Positions 1 through 7,548 of a stretch of 64,000 nucleotides of DNA are shown piece after piece. The stretch is taken from the NCBI RefSeq assembly GCF_000230995.2, contig NC_019973.1, positions 4,354,001-4,418,000 on the forward strand, read 5' to 3'. Position 1 is the stretch's first letter; the number at the start of each line of letters is the position of its first letter. The position numbers and the translations under genes were made by a program. Source of the DNA: Mesorhizobium australicum WSM2073. Its GTDB lineage: Bacteria; Pseudomonadota; Alphaproteobacteria; Rhizobiales; Rhizobiaceae. The notes below the pieces were generated by a model, which saw only the letters and a list, made by a program, of their open reading frames with translations, made no database searches and was not told where the DNA came from.

Positions 1-178
1 GCGGGCAAGGCATGCCGGCGGCATCGCCGCAACGCGACGCCGTGGGGATCGGCCTGGCGCTCGTTTCTTCCGACTGGCGCACCAGTTCTGCGAAGACAAG
101 CGCGAAACTTCCCAACATGAGAAAGACGATGATCAGGCGTGCTACCGGCAATATGTCGGCCTCGTCTGGCTGGCGCAT
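1..178 (-). CDS. partial small membrane protein, cut by window edge
   Basis: An open frame runs on the minus strand from an ATG at 178 off the left end of the window, 59 codons without a stop. It has a good ribosome site (AGGGG, 2-3 bases before the ATG). The product begins with a short polar stretch (MRQPDEADI), then one hydrophobic segment of about 20 residues, then a Ser/Glu-rich and Cys-containing tail. I do not recognise the family. It points away from nadK, so the two would be divergent. The C-terminus is outside the window. Confidence 0.5.
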   Translation of the reverse strand, partial: MRQPDEADILPVARLIIVFLMLGSFALVFAELVRQSEETSARPIPTASRCGDAAGMPCP

Positions 179-511
179 ATCCCCTGGCATCGAGAACCGC
201 GGGTTCATGCACGCATATCTGAACTGCCGCAGCGTCCTTTGCGTCCCGAAGTGACAAGGTCGTGCTGCGGGCGCCCCACGCCACCCATGCCGGCTAACAT
301 GATCGATCCGGCTTTACGAGACCTTAAGCCCGGCCTTAACCATCACATTCGCTCGCGCCGTGACATCAACCGCGACCGGCTGGTGCGCCGGTCCTGCCGC
401 ACCCTCGCCTCATGGGCTGACAGAGGCTCTCTTTGCAGACGTGCCTGCCCCATGCTACCCCGGCGCTGGCGCCAGAACCTGCCGGCGCCAATCGGTCGCG
501 ATCGGGGAGCC
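179..511. other. intergenic region, divergent promoters expected
   Basis: This 333-base stretch lies between the start of the left-edge minus-strand gene and the start of nadK. Open frames here run through from neighbours or lie antisense to nadK, and none has a convincing ribosome site and protein of its own. It should carry the promoters of both genes, but I see no clear -35/-10 pair. Confidence 0.4.
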
Positions 512-1285
512 ATGAGCACAGCCACCAACAGCATCGCCTTCGTCTCTTCCGACACAGCAGACGCCAAGGCGGCGCTGGATAGCCTGTCGGCGCGCTATGG
601 CCAATGTTCGGTCGCCGAGGCGACCGTCGTGGTGGCGCTGGGCGGCGACGGCTTTCTGCTGCAAACATTGCGCGACACGATGGGTACGGGAAAAAAGGTC
701 TACGGCATGAACCGTGGCACCATCGGCTTCCTGATGAACGAATACCGGTCCGGGGGGCTCACCGAGCGCATCGCGGCGGCGGTCGCCGAAACGATCCGCC
801 CGCTGGAGATGCTGGCAACCACCTCGGATGGCGAACACGTCACGGCACTGGCGATCAACGAAGTGGCGCTGTGGCGCCAATCCTACCAGACGGCCAAGAT
901 CCGCATCAGCATCGATGACCAAATACGGCTCGAGGAACTGAACTGCGACGGCGTCATGATCGCGACGCCGGCCGGATCGACCGCGTATAATCTTTCCGCG
1001 CACGGCCCGATCCTGCCTCTCGACGCGCCGCTTTTGGCGCTCACGCCGGTCAGCCCGTTTCGTCCGCGACGCTGGCGCGGCGCATTGCTTTCCAACAAGG
1101 CGACCGTGCGCTTCGACATTCTGGAGTCGGAAAAGCGGCCGGTGAACGCGGCCGCCGACCACACGGAGGTCAAGGCGGTGACCTCGGTCACGGTGCGGGA
1201 ATCGCCAACGGCCACCGCGACTTTGCTGTTCGATCCCAACCACTCCTGGAACGAACGCATCCTGGCCGAACAGTTCCGTTACTGA
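512..1285 (+). CDS. nadK: NAD kinase
   Basis: Phosphorylates NAD to NADP with ATP in the cytoplasm and so sets the NADP(H) pool. The 257-residue product has the GGDG motif at residues 44-47 ([10 protein letters not shown]), the conserved NE pair at 116-117, and the TPAGSTAYN signature at 152-160, all expected of the NAD kinase family. The start at 512 is chosen because GGGGAGCC precedes it directly and the protein length then fits alphaproteobacterial NAD kinases. The frame stays open upstream to 239, but that extension is Arg-rich and not family-like. It stands alone, followed by the promoter of the helicase gene. Confidence 0.95.
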   Translation: MSTATNSIAFVSSDTADAKAALDSLSARYGQCSVAEATVVVALGGDGFLLQTLRDTMGTGKKVYGMNRGTIGFLMNEYRSGGLTERIAAAVAETIRPLEMLATTSDGEHVTALAINEVALWRQSYQTAKIRISIDDQIRLEELNCDGVMIATPAGSTAYNLSAHGPILPLDAPLLALTPVSPFRPRRWRGALLSNKATVRFDILESEKRPVNAAADHTEVKAVTSVTVRESPTATATLLFDPNHSWNERILAEQFRY

Positions 1286-1318
1286 GCCGGCACAGTGACA
1301 GGAGGCCGGATTAGGCAT

Positions 1319-1348
1319 CGCGATTAAGGTTACAACTTCACAATCGCG
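1319..1348. repeat. inverted repeat before helicase promoter
   Basis: The arms CGCGATT (1319-1325) and AATCGCG (1342-1348) form a perfect 7-base inverted repeat, with further ATCGCG copies just downstream. It lies immediately upstream of the helicase promoter, so it may be an operator or simply the 3' hairpin of nadK. No T-run follows. Confidence 0.3.
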
Positions 1349-1367
1349 CCAATCCTACCCGTTTCTG

Positions 1368-1396
1368 TTGACAAATCGCGGGCTTGCGCCTAATCG
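1368..1396 (+). promoter_or_regulatory. sigma-70 type promoter of the DEAD-box helicase
   Basis: A perfect TTGACA at 1368-1373 is followed after exactly 17 bases by TAATCG at 1391-1396. The -35 is consensus and the -10 is weak. Transcription would start near 1403, just before the helicase coding region. Inferred from sequence only. Confidence 0.5.
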
Positions 1397-1417
1397 CAAT
1401 ACCAATCTTGCAGGCGC

Positions 1418-3061
1418 GTGGCGCTTGCCGCGACGAATGACGTTGCGCTTCCCCGAACCAGCCAAAGACAGCAACACTTGTCCTCAGACACGACGATCGC
1501 TCAAGAAGCGTTGACCTTTTCAGACCTCGGCCTGTCGCCGAAGGTGCTTTCCGCAGTCACCGATGCCGGCTATCTCCAGCCGACGCCGATCCAGGCTGGT
1601 GCGATCCCGCACGCCTTGCTCGGCAAGGACGTGCTGGGCATTGCCCAGACCGGCACCGGCAAGACCGCGTCCTTCGTGCTGCCGATGCTGACCCGGCTGG
1701 AAAAGGGCCGTGCCCGCGCCCGCATGCCGCGCACGCTGATCCTGGAGCCGACGCGTGAGCTTGCCGCGCAGGTCGAGGAAAACTTCGTCAAATACGGCAA
1801 GAACCACAAGCTCAACATCGCGCTGCTGATCGGCGGGGTGTCGTTCGACGAACAGGACAAAAAGCTGGAGCGCGGCGCCGATGTGCTGATCGCTACGCCT
1901 GGCCGTCTGCTCGACCATCGCGAGCGCGGCAAGCTGCTGCTCAACGGCGTCGAGATCCTCGTCATCGACGAGGCGGACCGCATGCTCGACATGGGTTTCA
2001 TTCCCGATATCGAGCGTATCTGCGAGATGATCCCGTTCACCCGGCAGACGCTGTTCTTCTCGGCGACCATGCCGCCAGAGATCACCAAGCTGACGGAAAA
2101 ATTCCTGCATGCGCCGGTGCGCGTCGAGGTCTCCAAGGCCGCTTCGGCGGCCACCAACATCATCCAGCGGTTGGTCAAATCGGGCTCGAAGCCTTGGGAC
2201 AAGCGTGAAACGCTGCGCAACCTGATCAAGGCCGAGGATGCGGAGCTGAAGAACGCGATCATCTTCTGCAACCGCAAGATCGAGGTTTCGGAGCTGTTCC
2301 GCTCGCTGCTGAAATATGATTTCGATGCCGGTGCGCTGCATGGCGACATGGACCAGCGCGCGCGCATGCAGATGCTGGCCAATTTCCGTGACGGCAAGCT
2401 GCGCTATCTCGTCGCCTCGGATGTCGCCGCGCGCGGCCTCGACATTCCCGATGTCAGCCATGTCTTCAACTACGACGTGCCGATCCATGCCGAGGACTAT
2501 GTCCACCGCATCGGCCGCACCGGCCGTGCCGGACGCTCCGGCAAGTCCTTCACCATCGCGACCAAGTCCGACACCAAATATATCGACGCCATCGAACGGC
2601 TGATCGGGACCAAGATCGAGTGGCATGACGGCGACCTGTCGACGGTGGTTGCCAGCGAAGGCGAGGACGATGCTCCGCGCCGCGGCAAAGGCGCGCCACG
2701 CCGCGCCGGCCGCAAGGACGAGGACCGCAACGACAGGGGCGGGCGCAAGAAGGGCGGCGAGCGTCGCGGCAGACACAGCGAGGAAGATGCCTCGGCCGTG
2801 GTTGCTCAGCCGCAGGAGCAGCCCGATGTGGCCGAGACGGCCGATATTGTCGAACGGCGCGCGCGCAAGGATGCAATCCGCTCGGAAAACACCGAGCGCA
2901 AATCGTCCGACCGCAATGAGCCCCGCGCCCCTGAGCGCGGCGACACCAGGCCGCAGCGCAGCAACAACCGCCCTGCCCGCCACCATCAGGAAGACAACGA
3001 CGCCACGGTCGGCTTCGGCGACGACATGCCGGCCTTCATGCGCATCGTCGCCAAGGTCTGA
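1418..3061 (+). CDS. DEAD-box ATP-dependent RNA helicase (RhlE-like)
   Basis: Cytoplasmic RNA helicase that unwinds short duplexes, probably in ribosome assembly or RNA decay. Motifs counted from the GTG at 1418: Q motif ending PTPIQ near 55-59, AQTGTGKT 76-83, PTRELA 111-116, DEAD 184-187, SAT 215-217, then the second RecA domain with DVAARGLDIPD and HRIGRTGRAGR. The last ~140 residues are a charged Arg/Lys/Glu/Asp tail of low complexity, as in RhlE/DeaD-type proteins. The start is uncertain: GTG 1418 has only a weak AGG upstream, and a TTG at 1478, giving a product that begins SSDTTIAQ, fits family length better. A strong terminator follows. Confidence 0.95.
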   Translation: MALAATNDVALPRTSQRQQHLSSDTTIAQEALTFSDLGLSPKVLSAVTDAGYLQPTPIQAGAIPHALLGKDVLGIAQTGTGKTASFVLPMLTRLEKGRARARMPRTLILEPTRELAAQVEENFVKYGKNHKLNIALLIGGVSFDEQDKKLERGADVLIATPGRLLDHRERGKLLLNGVEILVIDEADRMLDMGFIPDIERICEMIPFTRQTLFFSATMPPEITKLTEKFLHAPVRVEVSKAASAATNIIQRLVKSGSKPWDKRETLRNLIKAEDAELKNAIIFCNRKIEVSELFRSLLKYDFDAGALHGDMDQRARMQMLANFRDGKLRYLVASDVAARGLDIPDVSHVFNYDVPIHAEDYVHRIGRTGRAGRSGKSFTIATKSDTKYIDAIERLIGTKIEWHDGDLSTVVASEGEDDAPRRGKGAPRRAGRKDEDRNDRGGRKKGGERRGRHSEEDASAVVAQPQEQPDVAETADIVERRARKDAIRSENTERKSSDRNEPRAPERGDTRPQRSNNRPARHHQEDNDATVGFGDDMPAFMRIVAKV

Positions 3062-3070
3062 TTCCAGCCA

Positions 3071-3102
3071 GCAAGCCGCCTGGCCGGCTTGCCTTCTTTT
3101 TT
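3071..3102 (+). terminator. Rho-independent terminator of the helicase gene
   Basis: GCAAGCCG (3071-3078), a 6-base loop, and CGGCTTGC (3085-3092) form a perfect 8-bp stem. CTTCTTTTTT follows at once. This is a textbook terminator, 10 bases after the stop codon. Confidence 0.85.
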
Positions 3103-3212
3103 GCCCTGCAGCCGACAGCAATTCGAGGAAAAGCCGCGTAGCGCTCTTCCGTCGCGAATTGCGTGGAAACAAGCAGGTGGGGCGATTCAGGCGAACGCTG
3201 GTCCGCTCCAGT

Positions 3213-3818
3213 TCACATCGGCCCGGACATCATCTTGGTCGGTTTTTCCAGCATCGGAAACTCGGCCTTGTTGCATTTCACCTTCGGGTTCGTCGGACTG
3301 AACATGCCGTTCGGATTGTCATCGAGCCAGGCGTGAAGATCGTAGTGGACGAACTCCTTCGGGATGAGCGGATAATGTCCCTCCATCGGGCCCATGAAGG
3401 TTTGACCGAACAGCTTCGGCGGCGCCTTGATGTCCGGGGTTAGCGGCACCAGCCATTCCACGCCGACCAACTTCAGGCCTTTCTTGGTCGGCTCGTAGAT
3501 CAGGACGTTGGGCTTCATCGGGTCGAGTTTCTGGCCGACGCTTGGAACGTTGACGAAGTGGATGCCCATGGCGCCTTTCGGATAGTCCATGGAGCCGGGT
3601 ATCTTTTCTCCGCTGTAGTAGACGCAGCCGACCGTCGAGAGATAGAGATCGCGGACGGCGGCGGTGTAGTCCTGATATTTGGCGAGCGATTTTTTCAACG
3701 CGTCCATGTCGGCCTTGTTGGCGTCCTCGGCATGAGCCGTGGCGAGGCCCAACCATGCACCTACAACACCTGTCAAAGCGAGGACGCCGCAGCGCCCAAG
3801 GCTGGCTGTTCTTGTCAT
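3213..3818 (-). CDS. secreted hypothetical protein
   Basis: A 201-residue protein with a Sec signal peptide (hydrophobic core, then a likely cut after ATAHA near residue 27). The start at 3818 has a clear ribosome site (GGGAGGAAT). The mature part contains a Val-Gly-Cys-Val-Tyr-Tyr segment, a Tyr-Glu-Pro stretch followed by a Val-Glu-Trp-Leu-Val-Pro segment, and a second Cys near the C-terminus (KVKCNK), which could pair with the first. I recall similar exported proteins of unknown function in proteobacteria but cannot assign a role. It is monocistronic, convergent with the helicase gene. Confidence 0.85.
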   Translation of the reverse strand: MTRTASLGRCGVLALTGVVGAWLGLATAHAEDANKADMDALKKSLAKYQDYTAAVRDLYLSTVGCVYYSGEKIPGSMDYPKGAMGIHFVNVPSVGQKLDPMKPNVLIYEPTKKGLKLVGVEWLVPLTPDIKAPPKLFGQTFMGPMEGHYPLIPKEFVHYDLHAWLDDNPNGMFSPTNPKVKCNKAEFPMLEKPTKMMSGPM

Positions 3819-4023
3819 GCATTCCTCCCAGATTTCTGATCTGGCCGTGCAAGACCGAGGCGGCGGCAAAGTCGTTGATTGCGCGGCCGATTAAACCGCC
3901 CCATCCCCTTTGGAACGCGGCAATGCTAATCCTTTCCACGGCTGCGGAAAAGAACTTATTAGATATTGCTAATTTTATTTGACTGCTGTCACGAAACTGG
4001 CACCGCCAGTATACGCCTGGATG

Positions 4024-4050
4024 AAAACGGCCCCCATTGGGGGCCGTTTA
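4024..4050 (-). terminator. terminator of the OmpA-family lipoprotein gene
   Basis: AAACGGCCCCC and GGGGGCCGTTT pair almost perfectly around a 3-base loop. On the minus strand a short T-run closes the stem. It lies about 20 bases beyond the stop of the lipoprotein gene. Confidence 0.75.
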
Positions 4051-4071
4051 GCGTGACAAACACGGCCCTGC

Positions 4072-4722
4072 TCAGGTGAGCGGCGAAAGCTGAATCTCGA
4101 CGCGTCGGTTCTGGGCCCGGCCCTCGGCCGTGGCGTTGGAGGCGACGGGCCTCGTCTTGCCAAATCCGGTGACGGCGAAGCGGCGCTGGTCAACGCCCTG
4201 GCCGGACAGATAATTGGCGACCGCCAGGGCACGGCGCTGCGACAGGTCGAAATTGTGCTGGTCGCCACCGGTCGAATCGGTGTGGCCGAAAACGTCGACC
4301 GTGGTCTGCTTGAACTTCTTCAGCACCAGCGCCACCGAATTCAGCACCTGGTAGAAGCCGGGCTTCACCGCGTCCTGGTCGGTGTTGAAGGTGATGTCGG
4401 ACGGCATGTTGAGGATGATCTGGTCGCCGCTGCGGGTGACGCTGACGCCGGTGCCCTCGAGCTGCCGGCGCAGTTCCGCCTCGTTCTGGTCCATAGTGGC
4501 GCCAATGGCGCCGCCGGCCAGCGCGCCGATGCCGGCGCCGATCAGCGCATTGCGACGATCATTGCCGCCGGCAAGCAGACCAAGGCTGGCACCGGCCAGA
4601 GCGCCAAGGCCCGCGCCCGCCGCCGTGTTCGAAATCTTCTGGTCGCCCGTATACGGATCGGTGGTGGTGCACGCGGTCACGAGCAGAGCCGTCGCCATAA
4701 CGACGAGCACGGTCTTCTTCAT
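4072..4722 (-). CDS. OmpA-family lipoprotein with glycine zipper
   Basis: A 216-residue lipoprotein. The signal peptide ends in a lipobox (LLVTAC, Cys 18). Two Gly/Ala-rich zipper segments follow (about residues 42-80, GALAGASLGLL and GALAGGAIG), which suit membrane insertion. The C-terminal half is an OmpA-like peptidoglycan-binding domain, with GHTDSTG, NFDLSQRRA and GRAQNRRVEI. It probably links the outer membrane to the cell wall, like YiaD/Pal-type proteins. Start chosen at 4722 (MKKTVL), with GGAGAGGG upstream; an in-frame TTG at 4740 is less likely. A terminator lies just downstream. Confidence 0.92.
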   Translation of the reverse strand: MKKTVLVVMATALLVTACTTTDPYTGDQKISNTAAGAGLGALAGASLGLLAGGNDRRNALIGAGIGALAGGAIGATMDQNEAELRRQLEGTGVSVTRSGDQIILNMPSDITFNTDQDAVKPGFYQVLNSVALVLKKFKQTTVDVFGHTDSTGGDQHNFDLSQRRALAVANYLSGQGVDQRRFAVTGFGKTRPVASNATAEGRAQNRRVEIQLSPLT

Positions 4723-4855
4723 AGGATGGTCCCTCTCCAAGTCACGCCTTACGATGGCGCCAAATCAGCCCTTGCCGCGACTTGTAGCATGAAATGCGGC
4801 GAAAAACGGAACGGGAAAAGCGCCTGCCGATTATCCAGTTGGCCGCCCGGTGTGG

Positions 4856-5224
4856 CTACCAGAGATTCTTGCCGTCAATGACCACCACTTCGACTTTATC
4901 GAGATCGAAATCATCGAACAGCCGCGCGTTCACGCTGATCTTCGGATTGTCGAAATCCGGCTCGCCGGTCGACCAGTCCGGCGTTTCGGTGAAGGTGCCG
5001 CAGCCGCAGGTTGCGCAAAAACCATGCTTTACGGTTTTTGAGCCCCACTGATAAAAGGAAACATTCTTCAGCGGCGTGACGAGCTTGAACTGCGATGGGG
5101 TATAGTAGGCCCAAAGCGAGCCGCGTTTCGAGCAGAACGAACAGGTGCATTGCGTCACCGTCTGCGGCGCTTCCGACACCTCGAACATCGTCGCCTTGCA
5201 GTGGCAGCTTCCCTTGATGGCCAT
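4856..5224 (-). CDS. GFA-family (glutathione-dependent formaldehyde-activating) protein
   Basis: A 122-residue zinc protein of the GFA/CENP-V fold. The expected Cys pattern is present: GSCHC (Cys 7 and 9), CTCSFC, and CATCGCG further on. Family members bind zinc and glutathione adducts, but most small members have no proven substrate, so the formaldehyde role is only a family name. The start at 5224 is supported by GGAGAGG eight bases upstream; a GTG nine bases earlier is possible. It is a single gene. Confidence 0.9.
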   Translation of the reverse strand: MAIKGSCHCKATMFEVSEAPQTVTQCTCSFCSKRGSLWAYYTPSQFKLVTPLKNVSFYQWGSKTVKHGFCATCGCGTFTETPDWSTGEPDFDNPKISVNARLFDDFDLDKVEVVVIDGKNLW

Positions 5225-5338
5225 GAATATCACCTCTCCATTGTCCGCCGCCCAGGCGGCAAGGCACCATAAAGAAGCGATCCTGACAACTGGCCGTCAG
5301 CAGCCTTTGCGCCAATGCACTTCAACTGTCGGCGCGTC

Positions 5339-5707
5339 TCAAAATGAGCGCGGCGGCACGAACAGGCATATCGTCTTGCCGGCATCGAGACCGGCCTGAT
5401 GCGCGCACCAGTGAAATTCGCCGTCAGGGCTGTCCTTGACGCGCTTGTCCGTCATCGGAACGACTTCGCCGGTACCGGCAATCACGTAGCCTTCGGGCTT
5501 TTCCAGGACTTCGCCGGTGTGCGTGGCACGACAGTCATAGTTGGCGCAGCAGGCGAACGGATAGCTCCAACCCTGCGGCTTTGCTGCCGTGGGCTTGGCA
5601 TCATGAGCAAAGGCCGCAGGCGCGAACATCGCGACGGCAAACAGAGAAAACATAAGTCGGCCGACCGGTTGAACGGCTCGGGCCGATCTGGGCGTGGCAG
5701 CAGACAT
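5339..5707 (-). CDS. exported Cys-containing hypothetical protein
   Basis: A 122-residue protein with an N-terminal signal sequence ending AAFAHD near residue 34. The mature part carries FACCANYDCR, then FHWC and TICLF, five cysteines in about 80 residues. That suggests disulfides or metal binding in the periplasm. It ends PPRSF. I recall similar conserved unknowns in rhizobia and assign no function. The start at 5707 has AAGGA at a proper distance. Confidence 0.8.
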   Translation of the reverse strand: MSAATPRSARAVQPVGRLMFSLFAVAMFAPAAFAHDAKPTAAKPQGWSYPFACCANYDCRATHTGEVLEKPEGYVIAGTGEVVPMTDKRVKDSPDGEFHWCAHQAGLDAGKTICLFVPPRSF

Positions 5708-6292
5708 GGGACGTTCCTTTCGAGCGTCAAGCATTTCGCCTGCCCGTTCCCGGAACGTGTCTTCCCAGTGGCCGGATCATCAGTCGCAGATATGCCGCGT
5801 CCGGCCATAAATGCTTTTTGTCTCCCAGCATTTGGATGCTGGGCTGATTCCTTGGTCGGCGCAAGAAGCCGCTGCGCCCAGATATGAGCGCACGCCATAA
5901 CACACTGCTACCGCTGACGAGATTCAAGCCAGGTAAGTTCCCGGCAGGCGGGGCATGCAAACAACGGGATTGGCCCGCAGTGGTTCCAGCCGCTCAAATC
6001 CAATCACATGCTCTTGATTGCCGGTGACAGTGCCGACGATCGTCCGCAAAGGAAAATCAGCCACCCTGCAGCCGAAGAAGGTATAAGCAGCCGGCCGAAC
6101 GGCGAACATGCGCCGCGCTCGCTTTGGGAGGAAGAAAAGCCCCTTCCCGCACCAGAGCGATATGCCGAGTCGGGACCCAATCACCACGAACTTGTCGCGC
6201 CGCACCGGCGAACACTTGAGACCAACACCGGGCGCCGCACGACAATACGTCCGCTTTTCGAACGGCTTGCGATCATTGCCCGCGCAAGCAGC
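5708..6292. other. 585-base region without a confident gene
   Basis: Between the exported Cys protein and the end of prfB. A perfect inverted repeat CCCAGCAT/ATGCTGGG sits at 5824-5843 with a 4-base loop but no T-run. A minus-strand frame from a GTG at 6205 to 5924 (93 codons, containing YTFFGCRVADF) has no good ribosome site and no family I know. It may be a decayed or orphan gene. The prfB terminator should lie in the right part, but I see no clear one. Confidence 0.4.
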
Positions 6293-7424
6293 CTAATCCA
6301 GATCCGCCACCGCTTCGCCCGCGCCGCCCTCGATGCGTTGCGATAGCGAAGCTTCCATGAAGTCGTCGAGGTCGCCGTCGAGCACGCTCGAGGGGCTGGT
6401 GCTTTCGACACCGGTGCGCAGATCCTTGACCAGCTGATAGGGCTGCAGCACGTAGGAGCGTATCTGGTGACCCCAGCCGATGTCGCTCTTCGATGCCTCA
6501 GTGGCATTGGCCACCGCTTCGCGCTTCTTCAGCTCTTCCTCGTAGAGGCGCGAGCGCAGCATTTCCCAGGCCTTGGCCTTGTTCTTGTGCTGCGAGCGTT
6601 CTGCCTGACAGGCGACCGCGATGCCGGTGGCGATATGGGTGATGCGCACAGCCGAATCGGTGGTGTTGACGTGCTGGCCGCCCGAACCCGATGAACGATA
6701 GGTGTCGATGCGCACGTCGGATTCAGAGACGTCGATCTCTATCCTGTCGTCGACGACAGGATAGACCCAGACGCTGGAGAAGGACGTATGACGGCGCGCA
6801 TTGCTGTCATAGGGTGAGATGCGCACCAGGCGGTGGACGCCGGATTCGGTCTTCATCCAGCCATAGGCATTGTGGCCCTTGATCAGCAAGGTCGCGGACT
6901 TGATGCCCGCCTCTTCGCCGTCATGCACTTCCAGCACCTCGACCTTGAAGCGGCGGCGCTCGGCCCAGCGCGTGTACATGCGCAACAGCATCGAGGCCCA
7001 ATCCTGGCTCTCGGTGCCGCCGGCGCCGGCATGGATTTCGAGATAGGTGTCGTTGGCGTCCGCTTCGCCCGAGAGCAGCGTTTCCACCTGTCGGGCCTTG
7101 GCCTCGCCCTGCATCGAACGGATCGCGGCTTCGGCTTCGGCGACGACGCCTTCGTCGCCCTCTTCCTCGCCGAGCTCGATGAGACCGATATTGTCTTCCA
7201 GCGCCTGGGTCAGGCCCTTGACCGCCGCGATGCCTTCCTCGAGGCCCTGGCGCTCGCGCATCAGCTTCTGCGCTTCCAGCGGTTCGTTCCAGAGACTGGC
7301 GTCCTCGGCCCGCACGTTCAGGTATTCAAGCCGCTTTATGGCCTGATCCCAGTCAAAGATGCCTCCTCAGCAGGGTTATCGCCTGCCTGATCTCGTCGAC
7401 GATATTCTGCGTTTCCGCGCGCAT
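6293..7424 (-). CDS. prfB: peptide chain release factor 2, made by programmed +1 frameshift
   Basis: Ends translation at UGA and UAA codons. The first 23 codons run from ATG 7424 to an in-frame TGA at 7355-7353. A +1 shift at CTT-TGA-C then gives CTT GAC TGG and opens the main frame to 6293. The joined product is 376 residues, close to E. coli RF2 (365). The GGQ hydrolysis motif is at residues 248-250. The codon-reading tripeptide is SPY at 203-205, where E. coli has SPF. It is downstream of mrcA on the same strand, with a hairpin between. The frameshift site makes expression self-limiting: high RF2 favours stopping at the TGA. Confidence 0.96.
7352..7367 (-). promoter_or_regulatory. prfB: prfB +1 programmed frameshift signal
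   Basis: On the minus strand an internal Shine-Dalgarno AGGAGG (7367-7362) is followed by CAT, then CTT TGA C. E. coli prfB has the same layout: AGGGGG, one codon, then CTTTGAC. The stop in frame 0 and the shifted continuation Asp-Trp-Asp-Gln both fit RF2. Confidence 0.93.
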
Positions 7425-7507
7425 GGCCTGATGTTTTGTCCTGTTGCTGAAATGACGCTTCGGTCGGCGCGATACATAGGGACGGTGCCGCCATGTGTAA
7501 AGCGAAA

Positions 7508-7530
7508 TGGGCCAGCCGGAGGCTGGCCCA
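7508..7530 (-). terminator. hairpin between mrcA and prfB
   Basis: TGGGCCAGCC and GGCTGGCCCA form a perfect 10-bp stem with a 3-base loop, 19 bases beyond the mrcA stop. On the minus strand ATTTCGCTTT follows, a poor T-run, so it may be a terminator or a partial attenuator ahead of prfB. Confidence 0.65.
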
Positions 7531-7548
7531 ACTGGACGCGTGAATTCG

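Noticed and set aside
5824..5843. The CCCAGCAT inverted repeat as a terminator.
   Set aside because: No T-run follows on either strand, and no gene ends there.
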